From positions 124,001-188,000 of the forward strand of contig NZ_LDPV02000024.1 of NCBI RefSeq assembly GCF_001038425.2: a stretch of 64,000 nucleotides of DNA, in the 5' to 3' direction. Positions within the stretch are counted from its first letter, which is position 1. Each line of letters starts with the position of its first letter. A program made the position numbers and the translations under genes. Below, piece by piece: positions 28,074-35,874 of the stretch. The notes below the pieces were generated by a model. It did no database searches, had not been told where the DNA came from, and was given only the letters and a program-made list of their open reading frames with translations. The stretch comes from Ornithinibacillus contaminans. GTDB taxonomy: Bacteria > Bacillota > Bacilli > Bacillales > Amphibacillaceae.

Positions 28074-28262
28074 GGCTAACGTCCAGCTCCAGCGCCCAGG
28101 GACTATCAGACTTCCTTCACCTCCGTACGAAGTCAACATCGACTTCCTGCGGTCGTCGTGTTTCCTTTATCTCCTACGGCTCAGTCCAAATGTTTTCGAT
28201 GGGGCGAGTAATCGTGGTCCCAGTCCGTACGTCCCTAACCGGACGCTTGCGCTTTTGTTCTT
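28074..28262. repeat. Structured intergenic repeat element
   Basis: A GC-richer block of about 190 bases in an AT-rich gap, bounded by the rpmB and spoVM terminators. Nested complementary segments close it: CGTCC (28080-28084) with GGACG (28241-28245), and AGGGAC (28098-28103) with GTCCCT (28231-28236). An inner hairpin is GAAGTC (28129-28134) with GACTTC (28141-28146). It opens with CCAGCTCCAGCGCCC and closes with GCTTGCGCTTTTGTTCTTTT, which resembles dispersed intergenic repeats I recall from Bacillaceae genomes. No reading frame is convincing. It is the only copy in this window. It could be a mobile repeat or a structured RNA. Confidence 0.6.
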
Positions 28263-28310
28263 TTTCGTGAGTTTATACCGTCAGAAGGATTGTAGTACAT
28301 ATCCTTGGCC

Positions 28311-28346
28311 AAAAAAAGTGCTTCTGCCATCCATAGACAAAAGCAA
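28311..28346 (-). terminator. Terminator of spoVM
   Basis: On the minus strand TGCTTTTGTC and GGCAGAAGCA pair over ten bases with two G-U pairs and are followed by CTTTTTTT. It starts nine bases after the spoVM stop codon. Confidence 0.85.
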
Positions 28347-28354
28347 AGACTTGT

Positions 28355-28438
28355 TTATTTATCTTTCTTAAAAATACCGATCACAACACGAACAAATCCT
28401 CCGAGTACTCTAGGGAGCTTAATAGTATAAAATTTCAT
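28355..28438 (-). CDS. spoVM: Stage V sporulation protein M
   Basis: A 27-residue peptide that opens MKFYTIKLPRVLGGFVR, clearly homologous to SpoVM, the short amphipathic helix that senses convex membrane curvature and anchors SpoIVA and the spore coat on the forespore. Proline 9, important for curvature sensing in B. subtilis, is kept. A GGAGG site lies eight bases before the ATG and a terminator follows the stop. It sits between thiN and rpmB, the same place as in B. subtilis. At this size it is easily missed. It implies that the organism forms, or recently formed, endospores. Confidence 0.95.
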   Translation of the reverse strand: MKFYTIKLPRVLGGFVRVVIGIFKKDK

Positions 28439-28486
28439 AAGTTCGCCCTCCTCTATTTGCAAACACGCTTACGAATGAATCGTGTT

Positions 28487-29131
28487 TTAGTCACGACTCT
28501 TTACAACTAATACTATGCCTTCTTCATACGAAAAAGTACCATAATTTGAAATAAGCTTATTGGAAATAGAAAGAGTAGATCCTATCGTTACCGTTGCATT
28601 TGTTAATGGATAATAAAAATTTGTTAATGTTAAGCCCGTTACTTTCGGTGTTATTGGAATAAACGATATCGTATCATATTGTTCATCCTGTGTAACCGTA
28701 TGATTTCCTGGTTTTGTCATTTCCAGTTCATTTGTACGATTAATAAGGATACCCCGGATGTTTCGCTCAATAACGTGCTGTAGTAGCTGAATATTGATTA
28801 GGGTATGATCCAACCGACCACCAGTCACCCCAAAAAAATAAATCGTATCAGGATTTAATTCAAATGCCTGTTCTAATGCGAGCTCAAAATCAGTCATATC
28901 CTTTTCAATAGGATGCTGTTTAAAAAATTCAGCCTTATCTTGTATAGTTTGTTTCTCGATTTCCGAAACTGAATCGAAATCACCAACCGCATACGTCAGT
29001 GGTAAGCCACTCTCTATAATGGTAAGGGCTCCTCGATCAGCCCCTATCCATATGTCTATTTGGTCATGATACTGCAACAAATCAGGGAGTTCTGTCAGCG
29101 GTCCATTCCCCATTATCGCGACATTCCTCAT
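28487..29131 (-). CDS. thiN: Thiamine pyrophosphokinase
   Basis: A 214-residue enzyme that converts thiamine to thiamine pyrophosphate with ATP. Conserved segments are IGADRGALTI, VGDFDSVSE and FGVTGGRLDHTL in the catalytic domain, followed by a C-terminal beta-rich thiamine-binding domain (TITFIP-like strands and LTNFYYPL). It is directly downstream of rpe and rsgA and upstream of spoVM, the conserved arrangement. Length is normal. Confidence 0.96.
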   Translation of the reverse strand: MRNVAIMGNGPLTELPDLLQYHDQIDIWIGADRGALTIIESGLPLTYAVGDFDSVSEIEKQTIQDKAEFFKQHPIEKDMTDFELALEQAFELNPDTIYFFGVTGGRLDHTLINIQLLQHVIERNIRGILINRTNELEMTKPGNHTVTQDEQYDTISFIPITPKVTGLTLTNFYYPLTNATVTIGSTLSISNKLISNYGTFSYEEGIVLVVKSRD

Positions 29132-29136
29132 CTACA

Positions 29137-29799
29137 TTACCCCATTTGATGAGCAGCATGGCGAATTTCTTCAATAGCAAGCTTTCTATCTGATTGATTA
29201 TAGATTGCACTTCCTGCAACTAACACATCTACTCCGGCAGCCACACATTGTTTTGCAGTTTCAGGATTGATTCCGCCATCTACTTCAATTTCAAAAGAAT
29301 AATTATACTGATCACGCCACTTGGAAATTTGCTTTATTTTAGTTATTGTTTGCTCTATAAACGATTGACCACCAAATCCTGGATTTACTGTCATAATCAA
29401 TACTAAGTCTACATCTTGTAACACTTCTCGAATCATCTCGACAGGAGTACCTGGATTTATGGCAACACCTGCTTTTACACCTGAATTCTTTATTAGTTGA
29501 ATCGTTCGATGTAGATGTACAGTTGCTTCTTGATGTACTGTAATAATAGTAGCCCCAGCCTTTACAAATTCTGGGATATAGTGATCTGGATTTTCAATCA
29601 TTAAATGAACATCCAGTGGTAAAGTTGTCTTAGGCTTAATGGCATCTACGATTAATGGGCCAATCGTAATATTAGGTACAAAGTGTCCATCCATGACATC
29701 TACATGGATATAATCTGCTCCACCTTTATCCACATCGATTATTTCTTCTCCTAGCTTAGCAAAATCTGCTGACAATATTGATGGTGCAATTTTAACCAT
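29137..29799 (-). CDS. rpe: Ribulose-phosphate 3-epimerase
   Basis: A 220-residue TIM-barrel epimerase of the pentose phosphate pathway. It starts VKIAPSILSADF and contains HVDVMDGHFVPNITIGP, LIMTVNPGFGGQ and EVDGGINPETA with the metal-binding His and Asp residues. It begins two bases after the rsgA stop, in the prkC-rsgA-rpe-thiN unit. No anomaly is seen. Confidence 0.97.
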   Translation of the reverse strand: MVKIAPSILSADFAKLGEEIIDVDKGGADYIHVDVMDGHFVPNITIGPLIVDAIKPKTTLPLDVHLMIENPDHYIPEFVKAGATIITVHQEATVHLHRTIQLIKNSGVKAGVAINPGTPVEMIREVLQDVDLVLIMTVNPGFGGQSFIEQTITKIKQISKWRDQYNYSFEIEVDGGINPETAKQCVAAGVDVLVAGSAIYNQSDRKLAIEEIRHAAHQMG

Positions 29800-29801
29800 A
29801 A

Positions 29802-30683
29802 TTAATACCTCGGCTTTCTTGATTGTATTTCATCCAAAAAGTTCACATAATGCTCATAGCGGTAATCTGGAATGTCTCCTTGTTCAACCGCTTCTTTCAC
29901 TGCACATTTCGGTTCCTTGGCATGCAAGCAGCCTCGAAATTTACATTGATCTGCTAACGCCCGTATTTCTGGAAAACAATCTGACAGCTGTTCTGCTTCA
30001 ATTTCATCAAAATCTAACGCGCTAAACCCAGGCGTATCCGCAACCAAGCCATCATTGATTTCGATTAGCTCTACATGACGCGTTGTATGCTTCCCTCTTC
30101 CCAAACTTTTGGAAATATCTGCAGTTTTTAGAAGCAATTCTGGACTAATTGTATTCAGTAAAGTAGATTTCCCTACCCCAGATTGGCCAGCTATTACGGT
30201 CACATTGTCTTTTAAATAGTCTTTGATTCGATGAATTTCTCTCGGTTCCTTTGCAGAGAATAATTCCATCGCGTAACCAATTTTCTCATAATCACGTTGA
30301 TAGTCCTTTATTTCTGCTAATTGCTGCGTTGTAAGTAAATCGATCTTCGTTACAAAAATCGTTGGGGTTATCCCCTTTGCTTCAATTAACACAAGGAATC
30401 GATCTAATAGTGTTGTGCTAAAATCCGGTTCTATAGCGGAACCAACAATAATGGCCTGTGTAATATTGGCAATAGGAGGACGAATTAATTCATTCGTCCG
30501 TTGTTTTACTTCTGTTATATAACCTTCATTCTCTTCTCGAATGTCAAAAGAAACGAAATCGCCTACAAGTGGTGTAATATTTTTTTTTCGGAAAACGCCT
30601 CTACCTTTACATTGGTAGACATCATCTGACGTATGAACGTAATAAAAACCACTTAGAGCTTTCATTATTCTGCCCTCTGGCAT
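29802..30683 (-). CDS. rsgA: Small ribosomal subunit biogenesis GTPase RsgA
   Basis: A 293-residue circularly permuted GTPase that helps 30S maturation. An OB domain (about 1-70) precedes G4 VTKIDLL, G1 AGQSGVGKSTLLN and G3 ADTPGF. A zinc knuckle with CKFRGCLHAKEPKC gives the Cys-Cys-His-Cys ligands near residue 255. The ATG immediately follows the prkC stop (TAGATG), so expression is coupled to the kinase that is known to phosphorylate RsgA in B. subtilis. Confidence 0.97.
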   Translation of the reverse strand: MPEGRIMKALSGFYYVHTSDDVYQCKGRGVFRKKNITPLVGDFVSFDIREENEGYITEVKQRTNELIRPPIANITQAIIVGSAIEPDFSTTLLDRFLVLIEAKGITPTIFVTKIDLLTTQQLAEIKDYQRDYEKIGYAMELFSAKEPREIHRIKDYLKDNVTVIAGQSGVGKSTLLNTISPELLLKTADISKSLGRGKHTTRHVELIEINDGLVADTPGFSALDFDEIEAEQLSDCFPEIRALADQCKFRGCLHAKEPKCAVKEAVEQGDIPDYRYEHYVNFLDEIQSRKPRY

Positions 30684-32699
30684 CTATTCACCCTCTTCAT
30701 ATGGTATTGTTTCGTCGTAAATGACTTCATCATCTCGCATTACGCGATATCTCGCTTCTGATCCCTGTTCGATTTTCAGTTCAATCGTATAGCGATCTCG
30801 AGTTTCGGTTATTTCAAACTCATCATATACCTGTGAAATATCATGTCCCATATCACCAACGTAAACACGAATAACTTGTGGCTCATTTGGCTGATCTGTT
30901 CCATCATCCTCTGAATCTTCATTTGGTACATATTCAATATCAAATGTTACAGAGTGTGTCTTAGGTGGTAATGCTTCAGGACCAGTTGAGATATAAATAT
31001 CAACCGTATCACCTTCATTTAATTCCGCATTTGCTTTTGGTTCCTGTCTAATCACATACCCTTCTGGAACCGTATCAGAGCTTTCTTTCTGGACATTTAC
31101 GGATAAGCCCTTTGATTTAAGATAATCTCTAGCTTCACCCTCGGTTAGTCCAACCAAATTATCTAATTCAATTGGTTCCTTTCCTTTACTAACCTCGAAG
31201 ATTACCTTTGTTTCGCCAGGTATCACTTCATCATCTGGTGCAGGTTGTATTTGCTTAAGAATTTCTCCAGCTGGGCGATCAGAAAACTCTTCATAAACAC
31301 TAATATCTGTGTAGCCCTTCTCCTTTAATAGTCGTTCAATTTGGCTGAATTCCTCTCCAACATAATCTCCAAATACATCTTTTTCTTGCCCTTGACTAAC
31401 AAAAACGGTTACCGTAGTTCCTTCTTTTACCGTCCTGCCAGGTCTCGGATCTGTTTTTACTACTAATCCCTCTTCTACCTCTTCAGAATACATAAATTCT
31501 CGTTCAGGCTTGAGATTCACATTTTCAAGTTCCTCTTTTGCCTCACTATATTCCAGTTCTAGTACATCAGGAATCGTAACATCCTTTGGCTTTGTTAAGC
31601 CCGGTATTAGAAAGGCAAGTAAAACGATAAGCAACACGACAAACAAAATGCTAGAAATGATAAGCAATTTTTTATTTCGTTTCTTTTTCTTTTTTGTACC
31701 CTTAGTTTTCTTTGCTGGGGCTTGTCCTTTCTTAGAAACCTTCTTTGTTTCTGCATTCGCTTGGTGAACAATTGTATCCTGATGAACATCCTCCAAATGA
31801 CTCTCTGTAATTATCGGAATTGCTTTTGTTTCCTCGCCTACCTCGGTAGGTGGGACATATTTCGGCTCGTTAATTTTTTCTGGTGAAAGTGCTACTTCTA
31901 AACTTTCTTCCATTTCATACACTGTATTATAACGATGGAATGGATCCTTTGCGGTTGCTTTTAACACAATATTTTCAACACTTTGTGGGACCTCCTGATT
32001 ATATCGTCTCACAGAAGGTGTATCACTTTGCAAATGCTTCAACGCAATCGAAACAGGAGATTGTCCAGAAAAAGGCAGTCTTCCAGTTAGCATCTCAAAA
32101 AATAGGATACCTAGCGAATAAATATCCGATTTTTTCGTTGCCAATCCACCCCGTGCCTGTTCAGGTGACAGATAATGTACAGACCCTAAAATAGAATTTG
32201 TTTGTGTTAAGGATGTTGCACTTAAGGCAACAGCTATCCCAAAGTCTGTTACTTTAATATGTCCATATGTATCAATCAAAATATTTTGTGGTTTAATATC
32301 ACGATGCACAATTCCGTTTTCATGGGCATGGGAAATCGCAGCCGTGATTTGCTTCATAATTTCAATCGCATCCGCTACTTCTATTGGTCCATAGCGATGA
32401 ATATATTCCTTAAGCGTCATTCCGTCTACATATTCCATTACCATGTATAGAATTTGGTCTTCCTCACCAACATCATATATCGTCACCACATTGGGATGGG
32501 AAAGACTTGTTGCTGATTGTGCTTCACGGTCAAATCTGGCAATAAATTCCTCGTCATTCGCATATTCTAATCGTAGTACTTTGATAGCAACACTTCGATC
32601 TAAGATCGTATCCGTCGCTAAATAAACGTCAGCCATTCCGCCGCCGCCTATTTTTTCTTTGATCTGATACCGTTCATTAAGCATATGACCTTTTAACAC
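30684..32699 (-). CDS. prkC: PASTA-domain serine/threonine kinase PrkC
   Basis: A 671-residue membrane kinase that senses peptidoglycan fragments and, in spore formers, triggers germination. The cytoplasmic kinase domain covers residues 11-270: glycine loop IGGGG at 17-21, Lys40, HRD at 132-134, DFG at 152-154. After a Lys-rich linker a transmembrane helix spans about 345-367. Three extracellular PASTA repeats follow from residue 373, then an Ig-like tail. It starts at GTG with an AGGTG site and overlaps prpC by seven bases. The phosphatase, kinase and RsgA form one unit. Confidence 0.97.
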   Translation of the reverse strand: MLKGHMLNERYQIKEKIGGGGMADVYLATDTILDRSVAIKVLRLEYANDEEFIARFDREAQSATSLSHPNVVTIYDVGEEDQILYMVMEYVDGMTLKEYIHRYGPIEVADAIEIMKQITAAISHAHENGIVHRDIKPQNILIDTYGHIKVTDFGIAVALSATSLTQTNSILGSVHYLSPEQARGGLATKKSDIYSLGILFFEMLTGRLPFSGQSPVSIALKHLQSDTPSVRRYNQEVPQSVENIVLKATAKDPFHRYNTVYEMEESLEVALSPEKINEPKYVPPTEVGEETKAIPIITESHLEDVHQDTIVHQANAETKKVSKKGQAPAKKTKGTKKKKKRNKKLLIISSILFVVLLIVLLAFLIPGLTKPKDVTIPDVLELEYSEAKEELENVNLKPEREFMYSEEVEEGLVVKTDPRPGRTVKEGTTVTVFVSQGQEKDVFGDYVGEEFSQIERLLKEKGYTDISVYEEFSDRPAGEILKQIQPAPDDEVIPGETKVIFEVSKGKEPIELDNLVGLTEGEARDYLKSKGLSVNVQKESSDTVPEGYVIRQEPKANAELNEGDTVDIYISTGPEALPPKTHSVTFDIEYVPNEDSEDDGTDQPNEPQVIRVYVGDMGHDISQVYDEFEITETRDRYTIELKIEQGSEARYRVMRDDEVIYDETIPYEEGE

Positions 32700-33454
32700 A
32701 ATGCTTCACCTTCCTCCATCGATGCTTCTTTCTGGATGATTACCAGCGAAACATTATCTTCCCCACCACGTTCATTTGCCAATTTAATTAAGCGTTGACC
32801 AATTTCTTGAATCTCATCATCTGATTCCAAGTATGTCTTCAATTCTTCATCACGAACTTTGTCTGATAAGCCATCGGAACATAGTAATACTTTATCCTCG
32901 TTATCCCAGCTTATTGATTGAATATCAGGTTCTACGATCTCAGCATTTCCCAGTGCGCGAAGCACTAAATTTTTGCGTGGATGAACAAGTGCATCTTCTT
33001 TGGAAATTTGTCCGGACTGTACAAGTGCATTCACTAAAGAGTGGTCTTCGGTAAGCTGTTTAAAATTATACGCGTTATACAAATAACATCTACTATCACC
33101 AATATGTGCAACAGAAATAAATTCATTTGTACAAATAGCTGCTACTAGCGTTGTCCCCATACCATGACATTCTTCATGCTGCAACGAATGCTCGTAAATG
33201 GATGAATTCATTTCATCTATGGTTTGTTTCAACCATTTCTCACTTTCCTCTGGTGAATGAAACAACGTGCTTGATTGCCATTTCTCTTCCATAATTGTTG
33301 TAGCCATTTGGCTAGCTACATCACCAGCTTGATGCCCTCCCATACCATCTGCAATGATAGCGAGATACTGGTTATGCTCGTTAGGAAATATGCCACCTGA
33401 ATCTTCATTATGACTTCTCACCTGACCGGTATCTGTCAAAAAATGTCCTTTCAT
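32693..33454 (-). CDS. prpC: PP2C-type protein phosphatase PrpC
   Basis: A 253-residue metal-dependent phosphatase that reverses PrkC phosphorylation. PP2C motifs are present: SHNEDS near the N-terminus, ADGMGGHQAGDVAS, VAHIGDSRCYLY, LLCSDGLSDKV and GEDNVSLVII, with the metal-binding Asp residues. The ATG at 33454 follows a GGGGTGG site; the upstream extension covers that site. It comes directly after rsmB here; rlmN, which lies between them in B. subtilis, is missing. Confidence 0.96.
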   Translation of the reverse strand: MKGHFLTDTGQVRSHNEDSGGIFPNEHNQYLAIIADGMGGHQAGDVASQMATTIMEEKWQSSTLFHSPEESEKWLKQTIDEMNSSIYEHSLQHEECHGMGTTLVAAICTNEFISVAHIGDSRCYLYNAYNFKQLTEDHSLVNALVQSGQISKEDALVHPRKNLVLRALGNAEIVEPDIQSISWDNEDKVLLCSDGLSDKVRDEELKTYLESDDEIQEIGQRLIKLANERGGEDNVSLVIIQKEASMEEGEALC

Positions 33455-33568
33455 TCTACCACCCCTTAACAATGCCACGTTATTTGTATATAAGTATTAC
33501 ACAAATTACCAAATAAGAATATCTATTTCGGAATTTTTTTCATACTTTATAACTAGATATTGAACAAA

Positions 33569-34915
33569 TTAGGAAATTCGTTTTAGTCTCACTAGGAAAA
33601 AGCCATCAGTATGATAGGTCTGCGGAAAAATCTGTAGCCCATAAGGCGAGATTCCTTCTGATTCTTTCAAGACATTTGGTAATTCATCAAAAAAACTGGC
33701 ATCAACTTCATAATTTGTATACTTCGTTAAGAATTCCTTTACGACTTCTTCGTTTTCAGCAGGATCTACCGTACACGTACTGTACACTAGTAACCCATCT
33801 TTTTTTAGTAACGGTGCGACTGTTGCCAAAATATCTGTTTGGATAACTGCAAGCCGCTCAATATCTTCTTTTTGTTTATTATATTTAATATCAGGTTTGC
33901 CGCGCATTACTCCTAAGCCCGAACACGGTGCATCTACTAAAATTCGATCAAATGTTTCCGCATCATAGCGCTCCTGTAATTTACGTGCGTCATGTGCTTC
34001 TGCATCGATGATAGATAGCTGTAGTTGCTCTGCCTTTTCCTTAATCAAGTTGATTTTTTTCTTGTGTAAATCATGGGCGTGAACAATTCCTTGATTATTC
34101 ATCTTCTCGGCAATATGGGTTGCTTTGCCACCTGGGGCACTGCACGCATCAAGCACTGTATCGCCTGGCTTTGCATCCAGCATTTCACCAACGAGCATGG
34201 AGCTTTGATCTTGAATCGTTAGAAGGCCGTCTGTAAATAAAGTCGACTTTATAATATTCCCTTTTTCGATAAGGATACCTTGCTCTGAAAAGGCAGATTT
34301 CGATACTTCGAAGCCTTCTATTGTTAATTGGTTGATGGCGTCTTCTCTAGTAATTCTCATTGGCTGTACACGAACGGAAATGGCTTTGTGCTTTAAATTT
34401 TCCATACACATTTCCTTGGTTGTATCGTAGCCATACACCTTGATCCAGCGATCCACAAGCCACTTTGGATGACTCGTTTCAACTGATAACCGTTCAACTG
34501 GGTCTTTAATAGATGCTGTATCAGGAACACCATTGCGCTGCACATTACGCAGTATCGCATTAACAAAAGAAGATATCCCTTTATGACCACGCTGTTTTGC
34601 GATTTCCACCGCTTCATGGATAATGGCATGATCTGGTACCTTATCAAGATATACCATTTGGTAAATCGACATACGTAATAACATTCTTACCCATGGTTCC
34701 ATTTTTTTCTTTTCGTTAATAAAGTGATTCAAATAAAAATCTAACGTCATTTTTCGTTGAATCGTTCCATAAACAACTTCTGTTAATAACCCCTCATCTT
34801 TAGAAGAAATATTCTTCGATTTCATTTCATGATTAAGTAACAGATGGCTATATCCACTGTCTTGATCAATTCGAAGTAATAAGTCGATGATTGTATTCCG
34901 AAGAAGATATTTCAT
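33569..34915 (-). CDS. rsmB: 16S rRNA (cytosine-967-C5)-methyltransferase
   Basis: A 448-residue enzyme with an N-terminal NusB-like RNA-binding domain (about 1-140) and a SAM-dependent methyltransferase domain. The SAM site is VLDACSAPGGKATH, and the catalytic cysteines lie in VDAPCSGLGVMRGKPD and VYSTCTVD. The ATG at 34915 is chosen because GGTGA lies six bases upstream of it, whereas the first ATG, which overlaps the fmt stop, directly abuts that site. It is tightly linked to fmt. Confidence 0.95.
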   Translation of the reverse strand: MKYLLRNTIIDLLLRIDQDSGYSHLLLNHEMKSKNISSKDEGLLTEVVYGTIQRKMTLDFYLNHFINEKKKMEPWVRMLLRMSIYQMVYLDKVPDHAIIHEAVEIAKQRGHKGISSFVNAILRNVQRNGVPDTASIKDPVERLSVETSHPKWLVDRWIKVYGYDTTKEMCMENLKHKAISVRVQPMRITREDAINQLTIEGFEVSKSAFSEQGILIEKGNIIKSTLFTDGLLTIQDQSSMLVGEMLDAKPGDTVLDACSAPGGKATHIAEKMNNQGIVHAHDLHKKKINLIKEKAEQLQLSIIDAEAHDARKLQERYDAETFDRILVDAPCSGLGVMRGKPDIKYNKQKEDIERLAVIQTDILATVAPLLKKDGLLVYSTCTVDPAENEEVVKEFLTKYTNYEVDASFFDELPNVLKESEGISPYGLQIFPQTYHTDGFFLVRLKRIS

Positions 34916-34917
34916 TA

Positions 34918-35859
34918 TCATTCACCCATCTTAGAACCTATTTGGATACGGTCACTCGATCCTTGTAGATAATCCTTTACTGTCATTCGTTTTTTACCCT
35001 CAGGTTGTATTTCTGTTATGCGAATTCCTTTATTGTTACCACAAATAACCGTGAAGGACTCATCATGATTTTTCGCCACAATTTCACCCGGCATGCCTTG
35101 GTATTCCTGGTGTTCAAGCTCTCCCCACCAAATTTTCATCGTTTTATTCTGATAGGTCGTAAAGGCAACCGGCCAAGGATGTAGCCCCCTAATTTGATTA
35201 TAAATATCTAAATTAGAACGTTGCCAATCGATTCGTTCTTGTTCTCGTTTAATATTAGAAGCAAACGTTGCTTTCGAATCATCCTGCTTCATAGGTGTAA
35301 TCGTTTTTGAAAATACACTTGGTAGTGTATCCATTAATAGTGCTGCACCTACTTCTGATAGTTTATCATGAAGCGTTCCAACATGGTCATCCATTTCAAT
35401 AGGGATACTTCGTTGTGAGATAATATCGCCTGCGTCTAATTTTTCTACCATATACATAATGGTAATTCCGGTTTCTTGTTTACCCTGGATAATTGCATAG
35501 TGAATTGGTGCGCCACCGCGTAATTCCGGTAGTAATGAGGCATGAACATTGATACATCCGAATTCCGGATACGCCAGCAATTCATTCGGCAAAATTTGTC
35601 CATATGCCGCAGTGACAATAATATCCGGTTTATACGAGAGAATTTCCTCATATTCTGTTCGGATTTTTTCTGGCTGGAAAACTGGTATTCCATACGCTTC
35701 CGCTTCAACCTTTACAGGTGGAGGGGTTACAACCTTTTTTCTACCTTTTGGTCGATCGGGCTGGGTTACGACTAACACTACCTCATAGTCAGACGTAATC
35801 AATGTATGTAATATTGGGACTGAAAAATCTGGTGTCCCCATAAATACTATTCGTTTCAT
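34918..35859 (-). CDS. fmt: Methionyl-tRNA formyltransferase
   Basis: A 313-residue enzyme that formylates initiator Met-tRNA. It opens [16 protein letters not shown] and holds the folate and catalytic motif [16 protein letters not shown] with Asn and His, plus [10 protein letters not shown]. The C-terminal OB-like tRNA-binding domain starts around residue 205. It is 15 bases after priA; the peptide deformylase gene def, often between them, is absent at this locus. Confidence 0.97.
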   Translation of the reverse strand: MKRIVFMGTPDFSVPILHTLITSDYEVVLVVTQPDRPKGRKKVVTPPPVKVEAEAYGIPVFQPEKIRTEYEEILSYKPDIIVTAAYGQILPNELLAYPEFGCINVHASLLPELRGGAPIHYAIIQGKQETGITIMYMVEKLDAGDIISQRSIPIEMDDHVGTLHDKLSEVGAALLMDTLPSVFSKTITPMKQDDSKATFASNIKREQERIDWQRSNLDIYNQIRGLHPWPVAFTTYQNKTMKIWWGELEHQEYQGMPGEIVAKNHDESFTVICGNNKGIRITEIQPEGKKRMTVKDYLQGSSDRIQIGSKMGE

Positions 35860-35874
35860 TGTAAAACCTTCTTT

